A stretch of 64,000 nt of DNA from Sesamum alatum. Lineage: Eukaryota; Streptophyta; Magnoliopsida; Lamiales; Pedaliaceae. Each line of letters begins with the position of its first letter. Position 1 is the first letter of the stretch. Below are positions 21,370 through 32,333 of this stretch, piece by piece. A program made the position numbers and the translations under genes. A model generated the notes under the pieces. It was not told the origin of the DNA. It ran no database searches and saw only the letters and a program-made list of their open reading frames with translations. The DNA lies in NCBI GenBank assembly GCA_034509735.1, contig JACGWO010000006.1, positions 7,083,001 to 7,147,000 on the forward strand, written 5' to 3'.

Positions 21370-21973
21370 AATATTTTTTTGATAATTTTTGAAGTTATTA
21401 TCTATTTTTATTTCTATAAACTAAAAAATAGAAATTTTCCATAATTTCGATGGGAATATATGAAAATTTTAAACCATGCATCTGACAACTTCCCCGTGAT
21501 TTCCTCATGGCTAAGAATACCGAAGGCGAATGCCAATGAATTAGGCCACACATATAATCTCGGTTAGGATCTCTATTTAATTTGAATATGATCAAATCTA
21601 AATTAATTATACGATAAAATGAAGTGCGTATATACGTAAATGTAACATATTCAGGGCATTAATATTTTGCAATCCATCAACTCAAAAGGTAGGAAAATTG
21701 CATATTTCGTCCCATAAGTTAGGGTTTAATATTTTTTCAGTTCCATTATTTATGAGAACTTCATTATCGTTCCAATTCCTGTTAGTTTTCTTATGGAAAA
21801 ATGCATATGCAACTCAGGTGCTCGTCAACTTCCCGAAATTCTTTTGGACCCTAAAAGCAATCAAATCAAACACAAACCTTCAAATCAATAACAAAATAAA
21901 GTGAAATCAACAAGAAATTGGAGATTTGCAATGCTCTTGCAGTTATTAAACCTTCTACCTAGGTTTGAATTCA

Positions 21974-22247
21974 CACTACAAGAACAATGTTCAATAGCAA
22001 CGAAAAAAAAATTAACATTGAGTTAATTAGCAAGTGAAATTCTCGTTGGTAATCTATATTATTTAAAAATTTACTTGATAAATATTAATTTAGCAACGAA
22101 AATTCACTTACTAAAAAATTTAGCAACAAATTGTTTAAAATATATATTAAGTAGTGTCGAGTAGCAATAAAAATTTTACTTACTAATTAACCCGACGAAT
22201 TTCAACAACAAATTTTTTTATTGTTATTAAGTTATTTTCTTATAGTT
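21974..22247. mobile_element. CACTA-type MITE, second copy, TCA target duplication
   Basis: It starts CACTACAAGAACAATG and ends TTATTTTCTTATAGTT, where the last G is mutated to T. TCA flanks both sides (21971-21973 and 22248-22250). The body matches the copy at 13290-13566, including the TTAATTAGCAAG subterminal block. Confidence 0.8.
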
Positions 22248-22494
22248 TCATTCATTACATCCTCGGACAAACCTTCTTCCTATAAAAGCATATGATAGCT
22301 CCATTTGCTCTACTTGTTGAAGACATTACTTCTTCTTGCAGCTGGGGACTAAGAAAGAGAAAAAGAAGAATCCGAATTTTGGTAAGAGAAAAGAGGGAAG
22401 CACCTTTTTAAGCCCTAATTTACTTTGAGCTCCTAATTTTTCCTCCAAGCTGATGAAAGCTTTAACACCACATGACTTGCGAGTGTTTTTTGGC

Positions 22495-22831
22495 GGGAAA
22501 AATTGTAATTTACGTCTCACAACTTATCTTATTTGTGATTTTGGTCCTATTATTTTACGACTCAATAAATTTAGTCTCGCAAGTTGGCAATTTACATCCC
22601 ATTAACACTTTCCATTAAATTGTTAATAGAAGGAGCACGTGCCAAGCACATGCACCGTTAACTTCGTTTCTTAAGTTAACGGTCTATTCATTAACAACCT
22701 AATGAAAAGCATTGGTGGGACGTAAATTGCAACTTTATTGGACTTGTGGGATTAAATTTGTTGAGTCGTAAAATAATGGGATCAAAATTGCAAATGAAGT
22801 AAATTATGGGACGTAAATTGCAATTCTTTCA
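22495..22831. mobile_element. Inverted-repeat MITE, family A copy 2, perfect 9-bp duplication
   Basis: The element has the same arms and centre as 20237-20580. It is flanked by a perfect direct repeat TTTTTTGGC at 22486-22494 and 22832-22840. It sits inside the larger element 21692-22982. Confidence 0.85.
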
Positions 22832-22992
22832 TTTTTTGGCATAAAATATTTTATGAAGTTAGAGGGAGTGCAAAATGTGAGAATTTTTTGAAGATATGTG
22901 GAGCTAGATTTGAGATTTTCGTAATTAATAGGACTGAAAACATACAAAGCGTAACTTATGAGACAAAAATATGCAATCTTCCTCAAAAGGCA

Positions 22993-23653
22993 GGTAGCAG
23001 AAGTTTCACTCGAAAAATTCGGATGTAGTTAGGCTTGAACGATTACTTATACGAATAAACTTGTCATATAATTAGTGTAGGTATAGTATAGGAATAATGA
23101 TCAATCACATACTAAGTATATTATAATTATTATATGATCATTAATTCGATTCGACCATACTTGATTTGGAATTAAAAAGTTTACATGCCATCATCAGTAT
23201 TTACTATGTACTGCTACAATAATTGGAATATAAGGTTAATTTTCATGAGTAAATTAAACGACAAGGAAAAAGAAAAACGTATTAAAATATATAGGAATCA
23301 AATATTTTTTCTTAATTAAAAGGGTAAATCCTGGATCCAGACAATAACATCCGTATACAATTATAAATACGAGACATAGGTTCATCACTTTGTATAATAA
23401 TTAATTAGTCGTGATGGTTTTAATTGTAGATACTATATATATCGGGAGTTAGATAATTAACACATATTTTATTATTTTTACAAAAAATAAGGATATATAT
23501 GTTGCAATTATTCATTTATTCCAATACACAAAACATCAAATGTAGTGTGTGAATCTACGTGTAACAATTATATATTGCATGCAGCATTTATAGGCATGTA
23601 TATATTCCTCTTTCAGAATATTTGCAGAATCAAAGAACTTCTAAACTTAATTA
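22993..23653. other. Intergenic, no recognised feature
   Basis: AT-rich sequence without a supported gene, repeat or RNA. Confidence 0.4.
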
Positions 23654-23830
23654 ACACTACTATACAAGAAGCAATGTCATTAGCAAAAATAACTTTTTAC
23701 AAATAGTCAAATTTGTTGCTAATCTACATTAGCAATGAATTGAACAAGAAAAATATTTACTTGATAATTAGTTCATCACTGATTTTAGTATCAAATTTTT
23801 TTGTTGCTTATTTTGTTGGAAATTTTACTA
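23654..23830. mobile_element. CACTA-type MITE relic
   Basis: A left terminus CACTACTATACAAGAAGC is followed by the same TTGCTAAT and 'aaaatatttacttgataatt' wording as in 12675-13197. The right terminus is not visible, so this is probably truncated. Confidence 0.45.
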
Positions 23831-24006
23831 ACAAAAATATGAGTTAGTAAAGATTTGGGGGAATTTTTCAAATTTTCTGCAAAGGTCAGTTACGAAAATT
23901 TGCAACATTATAATTGATTTATAGTTATAGAAAGGAAATATTTCGATTATAGTGTCAATTTTGAAATCACAAGAACTTAAAATTCTTATCTTTTGTGACC
24001 GATTTA

Positions 24007-24403
24007 GGGTAAATCTCATTTTTGGTTCAATATATTAGCCCCATATATATATTACTGCTCTTTCACTTCTTCGATAGGAGATTCGAAAAAGAAAAAAGAA
24101 AAGGCTTATAAGGGTTTTCTTATAGAGGAAAGGGCATTTTTGGGAAGAATTTATTACAAATATGTGAGTTTTCCCCAAAACGCAAGTTATATGAACCATG
24201 TGACGGACACGTGCCACATTTTAACGGAAGTTAACGTTTTCCGCCAATTTCTGACCGGTGGGACTAAAATTGAGACAAATCAAAAGATATTGTCCTGAAA
24301 TTGAGATTTTTGTAATGATTTTGACTAAAATTGAACTAAGGCTAATATATGAGATCAAAATTGAACTGGAGCTAATATATGTGACCAAAAATGAGATTTA
24401 CCC
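24007..24403. mobile_element. Inverted-repeat MITE
   Basis: The arms GGGTAAATCTCATTTTTGG and its mirror at 24385-24403 bound an approximately 400-bp element with internal 'aactaaggctaatatatga' type repeats in tandem at the right. No clear target duplication was found. Confidence 0.65.
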
Positions 24404-24607
24404 AATCGAGTTACTTCAATTAATAATATTTATCGCTTTCACTTAAAAATAATCTTCTTGTTTTGTGTTTAATTACTTTTTTTCCTGAATTATAGCCCCA
24501 TAACAGTAGACATGAATTTAGTTTTCAGTTAATATATACCACTAAAAAAAAAGGCCTATATATTTACTACAGGTAGGAGTGGAAATATGTTCTGAAAGCA
24601 CTATAAT

Positions 24608-25953
24608 GGGGAAAATATTCTTTTAGTCCCGTTAAAAAGGGTCATTATCGGTTTTAGCCCACAATTTTTGCAGGTGTCATTTTTGGTCCCGTTAAACCGA
24701 AAAACAAGCTTTTTCAGTCCCAAAATGGCATGTGCAGTGCACGTGACTTAACGCCCATTAACGGGCGTTAAGGGCAGCTAACGGCGTCAGTATGTCATGT
24801 GCACTGCACATGCCATTTTGGGACTGAAAAGGCTTGTTTTGGGTTTAACGGGACTAAAAGCGACACCTGCAAGAGTTGTGAGACTAAAACCGATAATGAC
24901 TTTTCTTAACGGGACTAAAAAAATATTTTGCCCCGTGAAGTGCAATCTGCAATCGCTGGCTCAGATCACTGAAGATTTGGCCAAGAAAGAGAGTAAATCA
25001 TCTTAACTTTTTAATGTATTTCTTGGTTGGATTTTATTTATTTTATTTTTTGATCTTTTTTCTTGATGAACAGTGGATTTTTTCTTTGTAGATCACGGAT
25101 ATGATATAATTATAGGGTTCAAAGGTAGATTTTCTGAAATATATGGGGTTGATTTTATACTTTTAATTATTTTTTAGAAATGAACAGTTTGTATGTTTCA
25201 GAATTTAATGATGATATCAATATTATGCTTAAAATTTGTATAATTTTATTCTCACCAGTTCACTTGTACATTTATTTAATAACATGCAATATCAATTTAT
25301 AATAAACAAAAATGATCGAAATTTAAGGTATTATATATCTTCGTACAAGCCTGAATCAGTGAATCTCTCTATACCAGTGTAGCAATAGAACAATAAATAT
25401 TGTTTGAATAAACATATTAAATTTAAAGAAAATATTTGAACTTGATTTGAATATTCAAGTTCGAACAAATTTAATTAAATTGAATTTGAATCTAGCTCAA
25501 TTAGTTCAGTATTTTCAAATATATTTCATAAGTTATTCTTTTGTTTATTGAAATTGATCTCGAACCAAACTTGAAAGTTTTTTGTACAAATGATTCAGTT
25601 CAAGTTTGATTTCTTAAATTAATCGGGCAAAAATATTTTTTTAGTCCCGTTAAAAAGGGTCATTATCGGTTTTAGTCCCACAATTCTTATAGGTGTCGCT
25701 TTTAGTCCCGTTAAACCCAAAAATAAGACTTTTCAGTCCTAAAATGGCATGTGCAGTGCACATGACTTAACGCTCGTTAACGGACGTTAAGGGCAGTTAA
25801 CGGCGTCAGTCTGACATGTGCACTGCACATGCTATTATGGGACTGAAAAGGCTTGTTTTTGAGTTTAACGGGACCAAAAACGACACCTACAAGAATTGTG
25901 GGACTAAAACCGATAATGACCCTTTTTAACGGGATTAAGAAAACATTTTACCC
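24608..25953. mobile_element. Compound element ended by two complete hairpins
   Basis: Two closely related palindromes, 24608-24934 and 25625-25953, bound a 690-bp interior. Each palindrome has arms with 'ttttagtcccgtt' and 'ggtcattatcggttttag' around a centre of CATGTGC/GCACATG and TTAACG motifs. The outside flanks carry an identical 10-bp repeat GCACTATAAT at 24598-24607 and 25954-25963, while neither palindrome alone shows a duplication. This suggests the whole 1346 bp inserted as a unit. The interior start reads as a plausible C-terminal coding end (ITEDLAKKESKSS stop, 24962-25006) and may be captured host sequence; that is inference. Confidence 0.7.
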
Positions 25954-25954
25954 G

Positions 25955-26454
25955 CACTATAATAAAAAGATAGTATTAGTAATAAAAAAATTATTAGTGA
26001 CAAAAAATTTATATGATTTGTGACACACTATAGTGACAATTTAACAACACGATATAATTACAATTATATTTGACGTCACTTGATTGTCACTTTATATTTG
26101 TCATTAATTGTTTATAACGATTTCTTTATATATGTCTGCACAATTTTTTTCATCACTAATCTTTTATAGTGATAATTTTACGGGCAATTCGTTTTATCAT
26201 TGTCTTTATTGATGACTTCACATATAATTTTTTTGGTTGCTAATTGTCTACTCTTTATATATACCATTTTTTTTAGTCAACAATTGCTTATAATTAATGA
26301 TGACGACTTTACATATGATTTTTTTGTCATTAATTATTTTTAGTGACAATTTTACACAAAAATCATCACAAATGAAAAATATATTATATATATGGAAAAA
26401 AATATTAATATCATCACTCCCGCCGAGCAATTAAAACGTATTAATATTGTAGTG
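25955..26454. mobile_element. CACTA-like MITE rich in TAGTGACAA motifs
   Basis: It begins CACTATAATAAAAAGATAG and ends ATATTGTAGTG, with many TAGTGACAA/TTGTCACT motifs like 19031-19534. Its first nine bases are also found left of the compound element at 24599-24607, consistent with the compound element having landed in it. No 3-bp duplication is evident. Confidence 0.6.
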
Positions 26455-26824
26455 TTACATTAATATATCAAGTTCTAATGAACATTATCCTAATAATTAT
26501 TAAAGTGAATTTCCTTATTCTAGTGTGATATTATATGAATAATTAAATATTTGTGTGTCTAGAGAACTCTAAAATTGGGTTCAGTGAAAAGGCATCCAGT
26601 TAAAAGTATTTTAATTTTAAATATCGAGATTTAGTCACGACTGCTGCTTAAATAAAATTTTCGAAAATCCAACTATAGCTGCAGAGTTATCAATGTTTTT
26701 GGCAGAATATAGTGGTTAAATTATATTCTTATGAGATGGAATCTTCAAGTACACATGATTCTTTTTCCTTCAGTCACCAAGTTTATTTAGAAATGGTTTA
26801 TCTTTAAAGTTTAAATTCATATTG

Positions 26825-26866
<42 letters not shown>

Positions 26867-26898
26867 CTGTAAAAGATGGTTTACAGGAAAATTCATGA
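26455..26898. other. AT-rich spacer with a TA microsatellite
   Basis: A TA run of about 32 bp lies at 26832-26863. No gene is supported. Confidence 0.6.
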
Positions 26899-27846
26899 GG
26901 AAAGGTTATTTTTTCGTCTACTAAGTATGCCCAATATTAGTTTTAGTTCAGGTACTATGCCCATTTGTATTTAAAGTCCAATAAGTTTAAAAAATTGATG
27001 AAATTTAATCCGAATTCGGATTGTTTTTACTCAATTTTCTAGGGAGATTTTGAAAAATAGCCAGAAATTGCTCACGTGGCAAGTATTTATTTAATTTTTG
27101 GCAACTTATAATCGTGTATAGCCATGTATAGTGACATATGGTCATTAATGCTGACCGGACATATTAAAATATCAAATTTCAAAAAATAATATAAAATATT
27201 AGTTAATTATAAAAATTATATCATTAAGTAATTTAAATATTTAGTTAGTTTAAATATATTTTAATAAATTATATTTTATTAACTTTTTGAAAAAAAAAAT
27301 TACTTTCTTTTAAAAACTTAACTTTTGTTAATTTTCTTTTAATTACTTTTAATAAAATTAATTTCACAACAGAGGGTACGGGTGTTGTGCCTCCTCACCT
27401 CTGGGCTACGCCACGCTGTTGCCCATATCTAGTTATGGTCACGGCAATGCGGTTGCGTCGCCCCCCGAAGGGTTGGGAGGAGGGTAGGAGGCGGGGGCAG
27501 GGTGGGCTGGGGGGGGGGGTGTTGGAAGGTGGTGGGGGGGGGGGTGGTTATTTTTATAAATTATGAGTATATATATATAACATAATTCAAGTTAAATACT
27601 TGCCTCCAAAATATGTCCACCATGTCTTCCAACTCATCTCCAAAGCCACATAGGATAAAAAACTATCAATAAATATCCAGGTGGCATGCCATGTCATTTT
27701 TCTGCCCAGAAACAAAAATCTCAGTCACCGGAGGACTATTTTTCATCAATTTTGATGAAACTTATTGGACTTGAAAAAATGGACATAATTACCGGACTAA
27801 AAATAATATTACGCATACTTAAATGACTAAAAAAATAATTTTTCTA
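26899..27846. mobile_element. Mutator-like element with a GC-rich foreign core
   Basis: The arms start GGAAAGGTTATTTTTTCG and end AAAAAATAATTTTTCTA. They mirror each other over about 100-150 bp with 'cttattggact' wording. The flanks are a perfect direct repeat AATTCATGA at 26890-26898 and 27847-27855. The centre at 27371-27546 is strikingly GC-rich (several G-runs of 8-10) in otherwise AT-rich DNA and could be captured sequence. No recognisable protein was found in the core. Confidence 0.8.
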
Positions 27847-27945
27847 AATTCATGATATCACAAATTGTTACAGTAGAAAAACTTAATCTAATAAATTACA
27901 CATTATAGTAGGGGTATTAGTTTCATATTACCACAAAATACAATA

Positions 27946-27972
27946 TGCAAAAAAAAAAAAAAAAAAAAAAAG
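27946..27972. repeat. Poly(A) tract
   Basis: An A-run of about 24 bases followed by AAAGAAAG. Confidence 0.9.
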
Positions 27973-28232
27973 AAAGAAAAAAGACAATTGGGTGAATTAT
28001 AATGGTACACATTAACCTATAATGAAATTACACAAATCATTCATTCTTTTTGAATAATTACACATATATCGATCGAAAATATCTACATCATTACATTATT
28101 CCTTGTCAATCGGTCAACTCCAGCGCATAATAAGCATAGGTAAGTGAAAAATTGCATTAACTGATTTTTACCCCTATAAACTTAGTCTTCAGTTTTGTAA
28201 ATATTTTATGAACCATACTGCTCTCGGGGGTG

Positions 28233-30142
28233 CATTACCAAAAAAAAAAAAAAAAAAAAAAAAGCCTCATGCAAGAACTTTGGTATGGATTTAATTTGAA
28301 ATCCATTTTAAAATTGGTTTGCCAGGAAATTTTGCAATGGATTTCATCTCTAATCCGTTGCAAATTTTACAATCATTTTTACTAAAAGTTTTGCTATGAA
28401 CTTTTATAATTTTAGTTTTGCAATTATTTTTGAAATTTAGTATGTTAAAAATAAAATTATATTTGATGATATTATCTATAAAATTCAAGTAAGACAAAAT
28501 ATTTAATCAAAAGTAAATATAAGAAAGACAATTCAACACATAAACACAAAATAGAAGTAAAATTTCGGTAGTTCATCTTATTAACTTGTGAGATAGGTTG
28601 ATATTTTGGCTAGGCAACTTAAGTTGCAGCTCTGCCCAAATTTTATTGGAAATCCAATTAGCTTTCGACTTCGACTCCTCACTCGGTCCATCCCCTCCTT
28701 AAGCCAATTTTTGACCCTAAAATTAAAAGTCTTACGGATGTGACATGCATTTGTTGGATTCCACATGTAGTGTGTCAGTAGATGTAATACATAAATATAA
28801 TAACAACATAAAAATTAAGTGATAACTCAATAAACTAAGTGCAATTAATAATCTACATCATCTTTATCATGTTGAGTGTTTCTTTATTATATCTCCTTTC
28901 ATAATCTCCAAAATTATCTTTCCCCTCTACATCACTAGCAAATTCTTCATTATATGCTCCGACTTCAATATCGATATCTAAATCAATAAAAAATTGTATG
29001 TCATTTATATCATCTAGGGGTTTGAATTTCATTCTTTTTAGTAACAACTGGAACAAATTCGACCTCATCCTCTTGAAATACTATCTCAGTGCACCTGACT
29101 CAACATTTCGTCCACCTTGGGCAATTTTCACCATCTTACATGTATAAGATAAATAAACAAATAATTCCAAAACTTACATAAGTTTTGAACCATGGAAGAA
29201 ATTACATTCAAATTATGCCATTAATGTTAATTGTATCAACATCATGTCGTTCATACAAATAAGGCAATAAAAATAACTTATTCAATTAGCTTGGCGAAAG
29301 CTTTCCTTTAGCCTGAAAGTAGGGTATTAGATCAAGCTCCAAGTCTAGCACCATAGCCCTATGTTCTTATTCTTGCTTCTTGGCCCAATGCCTTAGCCTT
29401 GAGTCATTCCGCTATCATTCGAAATGATCTATGTTGGAGAAGGTGAAATATCCTATGATATTAAATTTCTTAGTCCAGTTTGTAAAACTGGTGCATTTCT
29501 TTATTGGGGAAACTGGAAACTAAGATTCCCTCTCGTCTAAGGTCTAAAACTGATGAATCAAAGCCTATAGTCTCAGCCTTTTCAGCTGCCTAATCCGATA
29601 GGCCTTCCAATGGTCCAATGAGTTCTAACAATTGGGGAAGCCTTTGCCCTTACTTTAGTTAGTTATTAAATCAATATGGCTTGAATATTGTTGCAAAAAT
29701 TTATCAATTTGCAATGAATGTATGTCATTGCACAGTCTGTGGCAAAGATTTGCCACGGAATGATTCGTCACATAATTTCAAATATCTTTCAACATTTTCC
29801 ACGGAAGTCATTGGTTGCAAATTGCGTGGCAAATTTTCAAATAATTACAAATATCTTGCAATATTTTCCACGAAAGTCATTGGTTGCAAATTGCATAGCA
29901 AATTTTCAAAGAAAATTTTCTATGGTAAATTTTTGTTCAGCTTTTGCGTTGACTCGCAAAGTGGTCCACCACATGTTGCATCGGATTTTTGCAACAACTT
30001 GTTGTTGTTTTCCCATCGAATGTGCTACGAAAATTGAAATTTTGAAGGTTCTTTGCAATTATGTGGCAAAATTCGTGGTAAAGTTGCCACGAACATTTTG
30101 GTGGCGATAATTTTCGTGGAAAATGACGTGTTTTTTTGTAGT
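28233..30142. mobile_element. Possible CACTA transposon relic
   Basis: The right end 'gtgtttttttgtagta' is the mirror of a CACTACAAAAAAACAC-type terminus with one change. The left candidate end is 'cattaccaaaaa' at 28233, which is weak. The right 450 bp (29690-30140) is packed with subterminal motifs of 'ttggttgcaaattg' and 'ttttccacg' type, including a 69-bp unit repeated at 29780 and 29849. A minus-strand acidic reading near 29040-29085 (FQEDEVEFVPVVTK) resembles the acidic C-terminal region of plant CACTA transposases. ORFs at 29681 and 29718 are products of the subterminal repeats. Boundaries and identity are tentative. Confidence 0.4.
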
Positions 30143-30697
30143 ATTGTGTCTATAATTAATGAACATACAAGGAGTGTTGTGAAATATTATGGAGAATAGC
30201 TTATGATCGTTAAAAAGACCATTGCTTGTTGCATGTTCATACGCCCCTTATCTATTTGTTGAATGCATTAGTACCAAAAAATGACATCGTCAAATAGTAG
30301 CTTATTCTTTGTGGGTATGAAATATTGGAAGAAAAAATACATTTGTTGTCAATATGACCGACTATAATGGTATAAAAAACTGTTGAAAATATGGAGAGAG
30401 ATTGTTTTGTTGTTGCCTGATTCATGGTTTTTCACATTGGTCTTAGCCATATGCCAATGTGAGCATGATCAACATGAGATGGAAAAAAGTGTATTTTTAA
30501 TCCAAACTTCTCTGTGATGATGAATGAAACCTAAAAAGTATAGGTGTATGAAGCCTCAAAGGTGCAAAAGGATGAAATTTCAAGCTGGTGTAAACATTTT
30601 GTACTAGTTACATGTATGTAATAGACTGAAAGAATATATGCAATAGCTTAAATGCAATCAAACTTCATTTTATATAAAGGCAGGATATTACAAGTGA
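30143..30697. other. Intergenic, no recognised feature
   Basis: No supported gene or repeat between the CACTA-like relic and the gypsy LTR. Confidence 0.4.
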
Positions 30698-31473
30698 TGC
30701 ATACTTGGGTTTTGAGGTACCCCGAATTTCGAAGGAACCGCATGCAAATCCTAAGATTTGGGAGGACTATCCTACAAGGAAGCATTAGCACTCCGATGCT
30801 TAAGTCAGTAAAATATGCAACTGAAAGGAAACTTGAAAAATGAGTGAAACTAGTAGTGAGATTCGAGTGTGTGATTATAATAATTCGTATGATATATGAA
30901 AAATAGGCTCAAAATAGCCTTGGAACCGAGAGTGAATGAGAGTAAAGGTATAAGAGTTTCAAAAGTGAGTAGATGGTATCAAATGACTGCACAAGACCAC
31001 TATTTATAGGCTTGTACAGAGCAGAAATCGGAGTTTGGTTGAAGAGAGTCCTATGATATTCAAAAGTTCTTTGAGTCATCTAACTCCTCAAAAAATCCGT
31101 GTGTGATTTGGACTAAATATAACTGAGATACGCCAGGTGGACCAGGTCTTGCCAGATCTGCCTAAAAATTCAGAAATCTTGTACACTCACTTCTCAGCTG
31201 AGTTGCCATCAATCCACTAGGATCCAACTGGAGATATTTTAGGGTGATGTGTATAAATGTGTTGGCAAGATATAGGATGTGTCCGTCTAGATGTATAATG
31301 ATGTGTCCTGCTAGAACGAACTGGTTTCTTGGGCTGTCAGTTTAGGGAAATCAGCAGGTAAGATTATGAGCTTTTAGCTTCTCGTTGGTGGGTTGTCCTG
31401 TTGATGGCCTATTAGGCTGCTCCTCTTGTGGGCCTTTTAGGATTAGAATCCATGAATGATTTTGGGGGCATCA
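30698..31473 (-). repeat. 3' LTR of a minus-strand gypsy (Tat-like) element
   Basis: Read on the minus strand the LTR starts TGATGCCCCC at 31473 and ends AAGTATGCA at 30698 (776 bp). It has a CTATAAATAG TATA box (near 31004-31013) and a U5 segment with 'gacttaagcatcggagtg', wording characteristic of plant Tat-lineage LTRs. It is preceded on that strand by a purine tract. The same U5 end reappears at 34951-35010 as a remnant of the 5' LTR. Confidence 0.8.
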
Positions 31474-31496
31474 TCCCCCCCTCCCACCTTCCCTTC
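31474..31496 (-). other. Polypurine tract of the gypsy element
   Basis: On the minus strand a 23-base purine run (GAAGGGAAGGTGGGAGGGGG and adjoining bases) lies directly before the LTR start, as required for plus-strand DNA priming in reverse transcription. Confidence 0.75.
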
Positions 31497-32333
31497 AGGA
31501 TTTCAGGTGGTAAAATTGAAGTGTTGGAGTAGGTATAATGATCTGCAAAAGAAGCAAAAATCCTTCCTGCTCATGCACCAGCAGGACGAGCCTCGCTGTT
31601 TCAGGTTGTTTCCCCTCTGCTATAGAGTCTTTATTGTTGAAGGAAAGTTCTTGGGAGCTCATGTTCCCCTAGATTAGCGGATGTCAGCCAGTTGGGCAAT
31701 AGAGTCCCTTACTGGCAGGACTGTATGTCTGGCTTGATATGTTCCTGTAGGTTAGTGTAAATGTTGGGATGGGGAATACCCAGTTTGTATGCTAATAATG
31801 CGTCATGCAGGTGTTATGCCAATAAAGAGTAGGATATGAGAGGGGGACTCTCTCTATCTCTTAAGGGTATGATCACCTAAGTTAGAGAGAAAAGTTGGGC
31901 ATGTAGAATATGCTTGTAAACCTGATAGGTGAGCAAGCCTGTAGGTTTCAACTGTTATGGATTGAGGAGGCATTATCTTGCTCTGACCTAGAATGCACTC
32001 CATCTGTTCCTATCCTTTTGACAAAAATCAAAAAAGATGCTACACTATTATCAATAGGGAATATGTCCACAATAAGTTAGTAGAAATAAAGCTCAAGTAG
32101 TAAGTTAGCTTGTGCCATGAAGGCAGTTTGAAAGCTAGATTGAGTGTGTCCACTAGGAGGTGCTTGTAGAATATGGGCGCCAGTAGGCGGCTTATAGAAA
32201 GTGTGCGCCAATAGGCGACTTATGTGAAAGCGTGCGCCAACCATGCACCAGCAGACGACTTATGTAAGAGCGTGCGCCAGCAGGGGGCGGCTTATCAGGG
32301 CTCGTAGCCGTAAGTTGAGTGAGAGTGCACCAC
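31497..32333 (-). other. Non-coding 3' part of the gypsy element, with minisatellite
   Basis: This stretch between gag and LTR has no pol domain. From about 32160 it becomes a loose tandem array of a unit of about 30 bp containing GTGCGCCAGCAGGCGGCTTA variants, interrupted by the solo LTR and resuming at 33598. Confidence 0.6.

Larger units (their letters stand above)
21692..22982. mobile_element. Mutator-like element hosting two nested MITEs
   Basis: The outer arms begin GGAAAATTGCATATTTCGTC and end 'aaaaatatgcaatcttcc'. The flanks TCAAAAGGTA (21682-21691) and TCAAAAGGCA (22983-22992) agree at 9 of 10 positions. Inside lie a CACTA MITE (21974-22247) and a complete 9-bp-duplication MITE (22495-22831), both inserted later. 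The remaining interior (about 21790-21973 and 22248-22494) could be captured host sequence but I do not recognise it. Confidence 0.8.

Noticed and set aside
29681..30110. Two overlapping ORFs of 118 and 130 codons
   Set aside because: Both read the same CACTA-like subterminal repeats in different frames; no domain is visible.
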